The notes under the pieces were generated by a model that worked only from the letters and a program-made list of their open reading frames with translations, had not been told where the DNA came from and did not search any database. The position numbers and the translations under genes were made by a program. Positions 17,331 to 25,251 of a DNA stretch of 50,536 nucleotides are shown here, one piece after another. The DNA is from Rhodospirillaceae bacterium (lineage in GTDB: Bacteria; Pseudomonadota; Alphaproteobacteria; Rhodospirillales; Casp-alpha2), in assembly GCA_018665815.1 (NCBI GenBank), contig JABJBP010000156.1, positions 1 through 50,536 of the forward strand, given 5' to 3'. Each line of letters starts with the position of its first letter. The first letter of the stretch is position 1.

Positions 17331-18209
17331 ATGCGTCAGACAGCGGCAATGCTCTACAGCGTCTTCAAGATCCGGATCGGCATGGCCATCATGGTTTCAG
17401 CGCTGGCCGGGCTCGCCGTCACACCGGGGCGTCTTTTAAGTGCTTTCGAAGTCGTCGCGCTGGCGTTCGCCGTGCTTGGCGCCAGCGCCGCCGCCGGTGC
17501 TTTCAATCACATGGTCGAACGCGATCTTGACAGCCGCATGAAGCGCACGCGAACGCGGCCGTTCGTGACAGGTCAACTGAACGCAGGCGTGCCATGGTAT
17601 AGCGGAATCCTGCTATTGCTGGCAGCGTCCGTCGGTCTTGCGTGGTGGGCGATCAATCCGGTTGCCGCTCTCTATGTGTATCTGGGCGCCGTGGTTTACG
17701 GATACATCTACACGGTGGTTTTGAAACGCCGGACCGCCTGGAACATTGTTATCGGCGGGCTTGCCGGTAGCTTCGCGGTTTTGGCTGGTGCCGCCGCCGC
17801 CGATCCAACACCGGGCCCCGTACCGCTTCTCATGGCCGGGGTGTTATTTCTATGGACGCCACCGCACTTTTGGAGCCTCGCCATGGCGCTGCGCAAGGAC
17901 TATCAGGCAGCCGATGTGCCGATGCTGCCTGTCGTCTTGGGTGATGGCCGGTCGGCCCGGGTGATCTTCGCCCATACCGTCGTTCTGGTCGCCGTCTCGC
18001 TGGCGCCGATGGTGGTGCCCGGGCCCTATGCCCTAGGCCCGATTTACGGAACCTTGGCGTCCCTCGGCGGCTTGTATTTCATTCGCGCCAGTTGGCGGTT
18101 GGTTCATAACCCCGGTCCAGCTATGGCCATGAAAGCATTCTTCGCCTCGTTGGTGCAGCTCTGCGCCGTGCTGGCCGGCGCCATACTTTGGGGCACGGGC
18201 ATTGTCTGA
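17331..18209 (+). CDS. ctaB: Protohaem IX farnesyltransferase (haem O synthase)
   Basis: UbiA-family membrane prenyltransferase that adds a farnesyl group to haem b. The 292-residue protein shows the signature N-x3-E-R-D-x2-D-x2-M-x-R-T-x2-R-P (NHMVERDLDSRMKRTRTRP, about residues 61-79). About nine hydrophobic helices follow, with a second motif around VVYGYIYTVVLKRR and TAWNIVIGG. GAGGAGG lies 8 nt before ATG 17331. Its place between subunit I and SCO implies that the adjacent haem-copper enzyme uses haem O or, with a haem A synthase elsewhere, haem A. It overlaps the next gene by 8 nt. Confidence 0.94.
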   Translation: MRQTAAMLYSVFKIRIGMAIMVSALAGLAVTPGRLLSAFEVVALAFAVLGASAAAGAFNHMVERDLDSRMKRTRTRPFVTGQLNAGVPWYSGILLLLAASVGLAWWAINPVAALYVYLGAVVYGYIYTVVLKRRTAWNIVIGGLAGSFAVLAGAAAADPTPGPVPLLMAGVLFLWTPPHFWSLAMALRKDYQAADVPMLPVVLGDGRSARVIFAHTVVLVAVSLAPMVVPGPYALGPIYGTLASLGGLYFIRASWRLVHNPGPAMAMKAFFASLVQLCAVLAGAILWGTGIV

Positions 18210-19026
18210 CATTCGTCTCACTGGCCTGATTGCAATTCTCCTGCTCGTCGCAGTGCCAGCCTGGGCGCATGGCGAAGCTCCCAAAGCAGCGCCGGCTTTT
18301 GACCGTGACGCGGCCTTCAAAGCTAGTCGTGCAGCCATTGGAAACATCACCGGAAATTACAAATTTCGCGACAGGGCCGGGCAGACAGTCAAACTCGCCG
18401 CGTTCAGAGGCAAACCGCTGATCATCAGTTTAATCTATACAAGTTGCCCACATTTCTGCCCAATGATCACACAGGCTGTGGCGAAAGCTGCGGAAATCGC
18501 CAATGATGCGCTCGGCAAAGGCAGTTTCAATATCGTCAGCATCGGATTTGATACTGCCGCCGATACCCCTGCGCGCATGGCTTCGTTCGCCAGGACACAG
18601 GGTCTGGACGCCGCCAATTGGGAATTTCTCAGTGCTGATCGGAAGTCGGTCGACGCCCTCGCCCGCGATCTGGGCTTTGCCTTCGCCGCTTCGCCAAACG
18701 GCTATGACCACTTGGCGCAGACCACCATCATTGATGCCGATGGCAAGGTCTTCAATCAAGTTTATGGCACCCAGTTCGAGTCGCCATTTCTGGTCGAACC
18801 CATGAAGGATCTGGTCTTCGGCCGGGCCAGTCAGATGACAAGCCTGGATGGCTTGATCAATCGTGTGCGTTTGTTCTGCACCGTCTACGATCCGGCGACC
18901 GGCCGCTATGGGTTCGACTATTCCTTGTTCATCGTCATTGGCGTCGGGTCGTTGTGCCTGTTCGGTGTGGGGTTCGTCGTGGTCCGCGCATGGCTTCACA
19001 GCCGGCCCGCAATCCGCCAAGCCTGA
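18202..19026 (+). CDS. senC: SCO1/SenC/PrrC-family copper chaperone
   Basis: Thioredoxin-fold periplasmic protein that assembles CuA (or CuB) centres. The 274-residue product has an N-terminal signal or anchor (about 8-23), the copper motif CPHFCP (about residues 82-87) and the distal His in GYDHLAQTT. An extra C-terminal transmembrane helix (about 241-263) is uncommon among SCO proteins. The start is a TTG at 18202 inside the ctaB stop region, giving an 8-nt overlap; no better start fits before the signal segment. It directly supports the CuA subunit II encoded three genes upstream, as in norSY-senC clusters. Confidence 0.9.
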   Translation: MSDIRLTGLIAILLLVAVPAWAHGEAPKAAPAFDRDAAFKASRAAIGNITGNYKFRDRAGQTVKLAAFRGKPLIISLIYTSCPHFCPMITQAVAKAAEIANDALGKGSFNIVSIGFDTAADTPARMASFARTQGLDAANWEFLSADRKSVDALARDLGFAFAASPNGYDHLAQTTIIDADGKVFNQVYGTQFESPFLVEPMKDLVFGRASQMTSLDGLINRVRLFCTVYDPATGRYGFDYSLFIVIGVGSLCLFGVGFVVVRAWLHSRPAIRQA

Positions 19027-19047
19027 ACACGCTGGAGATATACTGCC

Positions 19048-20643
19048 GTGGAATTTCTCAAGCGCCCCATGAAGTTCGCGTTCTTGTGGCTGGAAGGTTG
19101 GTTTGACCGATTTTTCGGCCCTAAATGGAACCCGTTTTATTGCCTCGGCGCGCTCGGCTATTATTACTTTTGGATCGTCGCCGCGAGTGGCATTTACATA
19201 TTTATTTTCTTCGATACCGGTATCCCCCAGGCCTTTACATCAACCGAATACATGACCCACGATCAATGGTACCTGGCCGGCATCATGCGATCGCTGCACC
19301 GCTATGCATCGGACGCCATGGTGGTCATGGTGTTGATGCATTTGTGTCGGGAGTTTGCCTTTGATCGGTACCGTGGTGGCCGCTGGTTCTCATGGGTGAC
19401 CGGCGTTTCTACCCTATGGCTGGTGTTTTCTGCCGGCGTTACCGGTTACTGGCTGGTTTGGGACAAGTTGGCCCAGTACATCGCCATCGCATCGACGGAG
19501 TGGCTTGATTGGCTACCGATCTTCGGTGAACCTATCGCCCGGAATTTTCTCGCCTCCAGTCATTTCGATGGGCGCTTTTTTACGCTTCTGGTGTTCATGC
19601 ACATCGCAATACCGCTGTTCTTGCTGTTCATCATGTGGTTTCACCTGCAGCGCATCAGTTATGCCAAAGTCAATCCGGCGCGGGGATTAGCCGTAGGTAC
19701 ATTAGCAATGCTTTTCGTCCTGTCACTGGTCAAACCCGCCATCAGTCATGAGATGGCCAATCTGGCCGAGGTCCCTGGCGTTTTGAACATGGACTGGTTC
19801 TATCTTTGGGCTTACCCGATGATCGAACATCTGGGCCCCGGTTTCATGTGGGCTTTCGCCGGTGGAGGAACACTGTTGCTGATTTTAGTCCCTTGGCTGC
19901 CGCCAAAGAAGCGCCGGCCTGCGGCCGTTGTCGATCTTAAAAATTGCAATGGCTGTACACGCTGTGTGACGGACTGTCCATTTCGCGCCGTTAACATGCA
20001 GCCCCGCACGGACGGCGCGCCGTTCCGCGAGGAAGCGGTGGTTGACCCGTCGATGTGTGTCAGTTGCGGTATTTGTGTCGGCGCATGCCCGACGGCCATG
20101 CCATTCCGCCGTGCCAGCGACCTTGTGGCTGGGATTGAGCTGCCGGATCTGAGTGTGGCGCACATCCGCGCCCAGGCCCACGAGGCCGCGGTACCCCTTA
20201 ACGGCAAGGACCGGATCATCGCTTTCGGTTGCGATCACGGATGCGACGCGGCCAAGCTGGGGATCAACAATTTGGCCTTCGTGCCGCTCCGGTGTGCCGG
20301 TATGCTGCTACCTTCGTTCATTGATTATGTGCTAAGCAAGAATTTGGCCGATGGTGTTGTCGTCTCCGGATGTCGCGAAGGCGAATGCCATCATCGGATC
20401 GGTAATGTTTGGGTGGACGGTCGTTTGGCCCGTGAACGCGACCCGCAATTACGCCGCCGGGTGCCCGTCGAGCGCCTGCTGAAAAATTGGGCCGCGCCAA
20501 CGGATAGGCGTCAATTGTTCACCGAGATTTCGGCATTTCAAGCCCGGCTCCGCGACCTGCCCGAGGACGATGCCGCGACGCGCCTCACTCTAGTCAACGG
20601 CGGCAAAACCGACGGCACTGAGACATCGGAAACGGCGGCATGA
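19048..20643 (+). CDS. Fusion of cytochrome b, dicluster ferredoxin and MvhD/FlpD-type Fe-S domain
   Basis: A 531-residue three-part redox protein. Residues about 1-285 form a cytochrome b (PetB/bc1 N-terminal type) with two bis-His haem pairs visible, His84/His98 and His185/His199. Residues 296-350 hold two 4Fe-4S motifs: C300-x2-C303-x2-C306-x3-C310 and C337-x2-C340-x2-C343-x3-C347. Residues about 388-455 resemble the MvhD/FlpD (hydrogenase or formate-dehydrogenase delta) 2Fe-2S domain, with Cys395, Cys399, Cys416, Cys442 and Cys447. A GTG start follows CTGGAG. It sits 21 nt after senC, so it probably exchanges electrons among quinol, a cytoplasmic donor and the NO reductase. Direction and partner are unknown; no Rieske or cytochrome c1 gene is here. 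Confidence 0.85.
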   Translation: MEFLKRPMKFAFLWLEGWFDRFFGPKWNPFYCLGALGYYYFWIVAASGIYIFIFFDTGIPQAFTSTEYMTHDQWYLAGIMRSLHRYASDAMVVMVLMHLCREFAFDRYRGGRWFSWVTGVSTLWLVFSAGVTGYWLVWDKLAQYIAIASTEWLDWLPIFGEPIARNFLASSHFDGRFFTLLVFMHIAIPLFLLFIMWFHLQRISYAKVNPARGLAVGTLAMLFVLSLVKPAISHEMANLAEVPGVLNMDWFYLWAYPMIEHLGPGFMWAFAGGGTLLLILVPWLPPKKRRPAAVVDLKNCNGCTRCVTDCPFRAVNMQPRTDGAPFREEAVVDPSMCVSCGICVGACPTAMPFRRASDLVAGIELPDLSVAHIRAQAHEAAVPLNGKDRIIAFGCDHGCDAAKLGINNLAFVPLRCAGMLLPSFIDYVLSKNLADGVVVSGCREGECHHRIGNVWVDGRLARERDPQLRRRVPVERLLKNWAAPTDRRQLFTEISAFQARLRDLPEDDAATRLTLVNGGKTDGTETSETAA

Positions 20644-21143
20644 TGAAACCCGCCCAAATCATTGCGCAGGCCACGGTCTATGCCTTATTTGCGCTAGGCA
20701 TCGGGGTTCTATCGACACGGCCTTCCTACACCCACTTCGATCCGGCCCGGGCCCTCATCAAAGTCAGTTTCGCCCACGGTGGGGAACCGGTAACGGCGTG
20801 CCGCAAGCGAAGCCGCGCGGAGTTGAAGGCGCTGGCCGCGAATATGCGCAAGGCCAGCATCTGCCCCCGCCAACGGGTCGCGCTGCGGTTTGAGCTATCG
20901 CTCGATAACACCGTGATCCTGAGCGAGACATTGCCGCCGACCGGCTGGCGTGGCGATGGGTCGTCAAAGATCTATCGGCGTATCCCTACGACCGCCGGCC
21001 GGCACACCATTGTCGCAAAGCTCCGCGACAGCCGGCGTGATCAAGGCTTCGACCATGTCAGCCGGCACACGATCACACTGGTGCCAGGGCAAAGCCTGAG
21101 CATTGATTTCAAGCCCGCGCACGGCGGTTTCATTTATGAGTAA
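20640..21143 (+). CDS. Membrane-anchored periplasmic protein of unknown function
   Basis: A 167-residue protein not recognised as a known family. It has an N-terminal hydrophobic segment (about 8-26, uncleaved anchor or signal) and a beta-rich exported domain. Two cysteines, in VTACRKRS and ASICPRQR, could form a disulfide. The end reads RHTITLVPGQSLSIDFKPAHGGFIYE, reminiscent of a cupredoxin- or Ig-like fold, but no metal-ligand set is evident. It overlaps the fusion gene by 4 nt (ATGA) and is followed by bacteriohemerythrin, so it belongs to the NO reductase operon. A role in assembly is plausible but unproven. Confidence 0.75.
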   Translation: MMKPAQIIAQATVYALFALGIGVLSTRPSYTHFDPARALIKVSFAHGGEPVTACRKRSRAELKALAANMRKASICPRQRVALRFELSLDNTVILSETLPPTGWRGDGSSKIYRRIPTTAGRHTIVAKLRDSRRDQGFDHVSRHTITLVPGQSLSIDFKPAHGGFIYE

Positions 21144-21161
21144 CCCGAAGGAGCGCTGAGC

Positions 21162-21650
21162 ATGGTGGTTATTGCATGGAAGGATGAGTTCTGCACCGGC
21201 AATCCGGCCGTCGATCATGAACATCAACAACTGATCCATGGGATCAACAGCGTGTGCGAAGGCATTCACGATGGCCCGCCGGACGATGAAACACGTGATC
21301 GGCTCGGCGACCTGCTTGCCCACATTACGGCGCATTTCGCGCTTGAGGAAGCCGTCATGCGCGAACAGCTTTATGACGAATATCAGCCACACAAGGATGA
21401 CCACGAAGTTCTTCTCGACCATATCCGAGACATCATGTGTGCTTATGAAGCCGGCGTTTTTGCCGGTCGGCGCGAAGACTTCATCAAACGTCTGGGTGAT
21501 TGGTTTGGAGGTCACTTCGGCACCTTGGACGCCCGCCTGCACCGAGTTCTTGGTCAGGCGCCTGATCCGGTGGCGATGAAAATTTCAAAAATTGACCTAG
21601 ATCAAGGTAAGAATGAAATCAACGTCCTACTAACAACCCATGGAAAGTGA
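21162..21650 (+). CDS. Bacteriohemerythrin
   Basis: A 162-residue soluble non-haem di-iron protein of the hemerythrin/HHE family, which binds O2 or NO. Ligand positions visible are His19 (VDHEH), His58 and Glu62 (AHFALEEAVM), His77 and His81 (HKDDHE) and a final His/Asp in HFGTLDARLH near 118-123. The first 135 residues are the domain; a 25-residue tail follows. No membrane segment is present. In this NO-producing context, NO buffering, sensing or iron-centre repair are the likely roles. It begins 18 nt after the previous gene behind AAGGAG, and its 3' end contains an FNR-type box for the next gene. Confidence 0.9.
   Translation: MVVIAWKDEFCTGNPAVDHEHQQLIHGINSVCEGIHDGPPDDETRDRLGDLLAHITAHFALEEAVMREQLYDEYQPHKDDHEVLLDHIRDIMCAYEAGVFAGRREDFIKRLGDWFGGHFGTLDARLHRVLGQAPDPVAMKISKIDLDQGKNEINVLLTTHGK
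21592..21605 (+). promoter_or_regulatory. FNR/DNR-type box inside the 3' end of the hemerythrin gene
   Basis: The site reads TTGACCTAGATCAA, identical in its half-sites to the ccoN and nirK boxes. It lies within coding sequence, 88 bp before the ATG of the second Crp/Fnr regulator, a good activator distance. It therefore probably drives or autoregulates that gene and nnrS. Confidence 0.65.
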
Positions 21651-21693
21651 AAAGGGTCGCGAAAATCCGATCTCGGGTTGATAGGGGAAGATC

Positions 21694-22398
21694 ATGATCA
21701 ACGAAAATGAATATTCGATCATTAGTTCGCTGCCGTTGTTTGATGGATTGGAACGCTCCATCCTTGAAGGATTGTTGGAACATAGCCAACCCCGGAGTTT
21801 CGGCAAAGGCGAGATGCTGTTCCACCGCGGCGATCCGGCAGATTGTTTCTATATCCTGTTCGATGGATGGGTGAAGGTCTTCCGTGAAACCGCGAACGGT
21901 GACGAGGCAGTGCTGGGTGTTTTTACTCGTGGCGAGACGGTGGCTGAAGCCGCCGCGTTCCTTGGTCGCGGATATCCTGCTTCTGCTCAGGTTGTCGACG
22001 ACGCTCACGTGCTGCCTGTTCTCAGCGGCCCGTTCCGCCGAAACCTGGAAACCATACCCGATGTGGCCATGAACATGCTGGCCTCCATGTCGAAACGCAT
22101 GCACCACTTGGTCATGGAAGTTGAACAACTGAAGACATCCTCTGCAACCCAGCGCCTGGTCGAATTCCTGTTGAGCCGGTGCGCCGTCGAGGAGGGACCG
22201 GCGGTGATCCGACTGCCCTATGACAAGAACCTTATTTCACAGCGCTTGGGCATGAAGCCAGAAAGCTTATCCAGGATTTTCGCGAAACTGCGAAAGCTGG
22301 GCGTAAAGACGGAACAAAACCAAGTGGTCATCATGGATGTCGCCGTTCTGGCCAATGATTTTCAGGCCGAAACGTTGTCCCAACGAATTTCCAGTTAA
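21694..22398 (+). CDS. Crp/Fnr family transcriptional regulator (DNR/NnrR-like)
   Basis: A 234-residue regulator with a cNMP-type sensory barrel (about 12-125), a long dimerisation helix (about 127-155) and a winged HTH whose recognition helix reads LGMKPESLSRIFAKL (about 188-202). This helix retains the Glu and Ser-Arg residues that FNR-type proteins use to read TTGAT/ATCAA. No N-terminal cysteine cluster is present, consistent with a DNR/NnrR haem-type NO sensor rather than FNR. The ATG is preceded by AGGGGAAG. With nnrS 19 nt downstream and an FNR-type box upstream, it is the best candidate for the NO-responsive activator of the whole module; the effector is inferred. Confidence 0.88.
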   Translation: MINENEYSIISSLPLFDGLERSILEGLLEHSQPRSFGKGEMLFHRGDPADCFYILFDGWVKVFRETANGDEAVLGVFTRGETVAEAAAFLGRGYPASAQVVDDAHVLPVLSGPFRRNLETIPDVAMNMLASMSKRMHHLVMEVEQLKTSSATQRLVEFLLSRCAVEEGPAVIRLPYDKNLISQRLGMKPESLSRIFAKLRKLGVKTEQNQVVIMDVAVLANDFQAETLSQRISS

Positions 22399-22417
22399 TT
22401 TGGACAAGAATTCAAAC

Positions 22418-23632
22418 ATGCCGGACCCTCGCGCCGCGCCGCACGAACGCATCTCCGAAATCAAACGCAAAGCCGAGGCGGGGCCCGTCATTTTTCAAAA
22501 CAGCTTCCGGCCTTTTTTCCTGGCGGCGGGTGTTTGGGCGACGTTAGCGGTGCCGTTTTGGTTGATGAGTTATGCCGACATATTGGTTTTGCCGGCAGGA
22601 ATCGACGGCCATTTGTGGCATCAGCATGAAATGTTGTTTGGCTTTGCCAGCGCGGCGATCGCCGGTTTTATTCTCACTGCCATCCCAAACTGGACGGGCG
22701 GCTTGCCGGTCAGCGGTTGGCGGCTGGCGATGTTGGTAACGCTCTGGCTTGCCGGACGTGGGGGCTCACTAATTGCCTCGGATATCGGCCCAATGGCCGC
22801 GGCGGTTTTGGATTTATCTTTCCTCACCGTGCTGGTGGGCGTGATCGCCCGTGAACTGATATCAGGGCGCAATTGGCGCAACCTGCCGGTGCTCGTCTTG
22901 ATTTCATTATTCACATGTGGAAATTGGCTGGTGCATTTCGAATTGACTGGCCACGGCGCAACAGCACAAATCGGCATTCGGCTTTCGATATTCATTTTGT
23001 CAGTGCTGGTTGCGGTGATCGGCGGCCGAATCGTTCCAAGTTTCACGCGCAACTGGCTGACGCGCAGGGGCGCGGAAGAACTGCCCGCGCCGATGGGCCG
23101 ATTTGACGTCTTTGCTCTGGCTGCCTTGGTAATATTTGTCGTCTTCCAAGTAGCGACCCCCAATTATTTCTTGACGCCGTATCTCGCGCTGATCGCAGGT
23201 GGACTTCATGGTTTCCGACTGGTGCGATGGAAAGGCTGGGCGGTCCGTGCCGAACCCCTGATGTGGGCCCTGCATTTGGGTTACGCATGGCTGGCGCTAG
23301 CTTTGATATTGATCGGATTGTCGGGCTTAAGCGATGCGGTACCGGTCACGGCGGCCATTCATGCACTGACCGTAGGCGCATTCGGAACGATGATTCTGGC
23401 CGTCATGACCCGCGCATCCCTGGGCCATACCGGAAGGGAGTTGGCGGCGACACGGGGCACCATGGCGATATTCATTCTCGTCACGACCGCAGCCATCGCG
23501 CGTGTCGCGGCACCGTTTCTGGGCAACCAGGATCTGACGGCATTTTGGATATCAGGCCTAGCATGGACCGCGGCCTATGGCCTATTTACCGTTCTCTACT
23601 ATCCGATCCTTGCAATATCAGATGAAAGATAA
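22418..23632 (+). CDS. nnrS: NnrS family protein
   Basis: Polytopic haem- and copper-binding membrane protein of nitric oxide metabolism; NnrS relieves NO-induced iron stress in other bacteria. The 404-residue product has about 12 transmembrane segments and the family motifs FQNSFRPFFLAAGVWA, LWHQHEMLFGFASAAIAGF, TAIPNWTG and VTAAIHALTVGAFGTMILAVMTRASLGHTGR, whose His residues are probable haem ligands. I chose ATG 22418, just after the regulator stop; an upstream in-frame start at 22337 would overlap that gene by 62 nt. It ends the denitrification region. Confidence 0.93.
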   Translation: MPDPRAAPHERISEIKRKAEAGPVIFQNSFRPFFLAAGVWATLAVPFWLMSYADILVLPAGIDGHLWHQHEMLFGFASAAIAGFILTAIPNWTGGLPVSGWRLAMLVTLWLAGRGGSLIASDIGPMAAAVLDLSFLTVLVGVIARELISGRNWRNLPVLVLISLFTCGNWLVHFELTGHGATAQIGIRLSIFILSVLVAVIGGRIVPSFTRNWLTRRGAEELPAPMGRFDVFALAALVIFVVFQVATPNYFLTPYLALIAGGLHGFRLVRWKGWAVRAEPLMWALHLGYAWLALALILIGLSGLSDAVPVTAAIHALTVGAFGTMILAVMTRASLGHTGRELAATRGTMAIFILVTTAAIARVAAPFLGNQDLTAFWISGLAWTAAYGLFTVLYYPILAISDER

Positions 23633-24007
23633 AGGACCAGAATAGTCGATGCTTAACTGGCCAATAGGCGGCATATTACCCTTGGTGCCGCCGAATCCGT
23701 AGTTTGCCGAGAGGGCATGATCGGCGCCTGGGTAATCGCCATCATTGAAATTGTTCGAAGCTTAAGTGATGTCGGCAATTTTAAAATCCTCCCCGTTGCT
23801 TCTAATTATGGTTCTTTCCGTCGTGCCCGCAACCACTACTAATGGGTAAGTAAGCTCTCGCTGTATACTTCGAACGAGTCGTGTTTTCAGTAATGGCATT
23901 CATTCCACATTGCGGAATTCTCGGCCTTCTGATATGAAAAACGCTGGATTTCAGGGGCCTTTTGATATCACCGAGACTGCCCCGCATATCATTCCGGAGG
24001 CTGGCAT
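23633..24007. other. Intergenic region between nnrS and the prpF-like gene, with possible minus-strand coding remnants
   Basis: No convincing gene on the plus strand. On the minus strand one reading frame has a 45-codon ATG-started stretch ending NGEDFKIADIT at a TAA near 23764. The same frame then continues for about 45 open codons (SNNFNDGDYPGADHALSAN and on) to a TGA at 23618-23620. The wording looks protein-like but matches nothing I recognise. The ribosome site GGAGG for the next gene is at 23996-24000. No clear terminator or FNR-type site was seen. Confidence 0.35.
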
Positions 24008-25228
24008 ATGCTTTCATCTTGGAGCCGTGTGGGTGAGCAGATCGGCATTCGATGTTCGATTGTTCGTGGTGGCACCTCAAAAGGGGTATTCCTGATGGAG
24101 GATGATCTGCCGCCACCGGGATCGGAGCGGGATGCCTTGGTGAAACGAATCATGGGAACGCCCGACCCCATGCAGATCGACGGCTTGGGCGGGACGCATT
24201 TGATCACGTCTAAAGTCGCGGTGATTGGAAAATCCAAATCGCCCGACGCCGATATTGATTACACGTTCGCGCAAATCGATATCGAACGCGACATCATCGA
24301 TTGGGAAGCCAATTGTGGCAATATTTCAGCCGGTGTCGGGCCGTTCAGTATTGACGCTGATTTGGTTGCTGCGGCGGACGATGTGACCAATGTCCGCATC
24401 CGCAACATTAATACTGGGAAGAACTTCATTGCTCGCGTCCCTATGGCCGAAGGCCACGCTGCAGTACATGGCGATTGTGAGATTGATGGCGTGCCCGGTA
24501 CCGGCGCCGAGGTGCTGCTGGATTTCGTCGATACGCCGGGGGCGAAAACGGGCAAGGTCTTACCGACCGGCAACACCAAAGACATCATGGTCTTGGAGGA
24601 TGGTTCGGAGATTGAGGTTTCGCTTTGCGATTACGCCAATCCGGCGTTATTTTTCAGAGCCGAGGATATCGGTATGCGCGGTGACGAAGGGCCGAAAGAT
24701 TTAAATAACGACCACGAGCTTGTCGAGCGCATTGCCGAAATCCACGCCAAGGGTGCCCAGATGTTCGGCTTTACCGACGATTGGCGGCGGGCCGATGAAA
24801 CGAGCGCCCTGTTGCCGCTGACCTTCTTTGTGTCGCCACCGACCGATTACAAGAGCTACAGCCTGCATGATGCCGGTGATATTGTGAATGGCGCCGATAT
24901 GGATTTTAAATCTCGGCTGTATTTTATGCGGAAGTGCCACGAACGGTATCCCGGCACGGGCTCCATGGTCACCGCCGCAGCGTCAAGAATACCGGGCACC
25001 TTGGTCAACGATATCGTTATCGCCTCCGGCGCGGAACACCGCAATCGCGTGCCCACTGCCAAGCACATGCGGGTCGGGCATCCCGGTGGCACCATGACAG
25101 TCCAGGCAATCGCCAAAAGCGCCAACAACGAGCTCGGCGTTGAATTCGAAAGCCTGGCATTTCCGCGCACGGCCCGAAAAATTATGGACGGCACGGTTTA
25201 CGTTCCGGCGATCGCCGAGTGCTCATAG
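24008..25228 (+). CDS. PrpF-family isomerase (2-methylaconitate / 4-oxalomesaconate type)
   Basis: A 406-residue member of the PrpF superfamily, a duplicated diaminopimelate-epimerase-like fold that moves a double bond or proton on di- and tricarboxylates. Family features are CSIVRGGTSKGVFL, GLGGTHLITSKVAVI, NCGNISAGVGPF (active-site Cys near residue 102) and RVGHPGGTM near the C-terminus. GGAGG precedes the ATG by 7 nt. It is followed after 23 nt by a BadI/MenB-like crotonase. Substrate possibilities include methylaconitate, oxalomesaconate or itaconate/mesaconate-type acids; the sequence does not decide. Confidence 0.85.
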   Translation: MLSSWSRVGEQIGIRCSIVRGGTSKGVFLMEDDLPPPGSERDALVKRIMGTPDPMQIDGLGGTHLITSKVAVIGKSKSPDADIDYTFAQIDIERDIIDWEANCGNISAGVGPFSIDADLVAAADDVTNVRIRNINTGKNFIARVPMAEGHAAVHGDCEIDGVPGTGAEVLLDFVDTPGAKTGKVLPTGNTKDIMVLEDGSEIEVSLCDYANPALFFRAEDIGMRGDEGPKDLNNDHELVERIAEIHAKGAQMFGFTDDWRRADETSALLPLTFFVSPPTDYKSYSLHDAGDIVNGADMDFKSRLYFMRKCHERYPGTGSMVTAAASRIPGTLVNDIVIASGAEHRNRVPTAKHMRVGHPGGTMTVQAIAKSANNELGVEFESLAFPRTARKIMDGTVYVPAIAECS

Positions 25229-25251
25229 CCGAATATCGAAGGATAATATTG

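Noticed and set aside
16286-17332. Long minus-strand open frame opposite norY (348 codons)
   Set aside because: His/Arg/Gln-rich composition and no family features; it mirrors the transmembrane subunit I gene.
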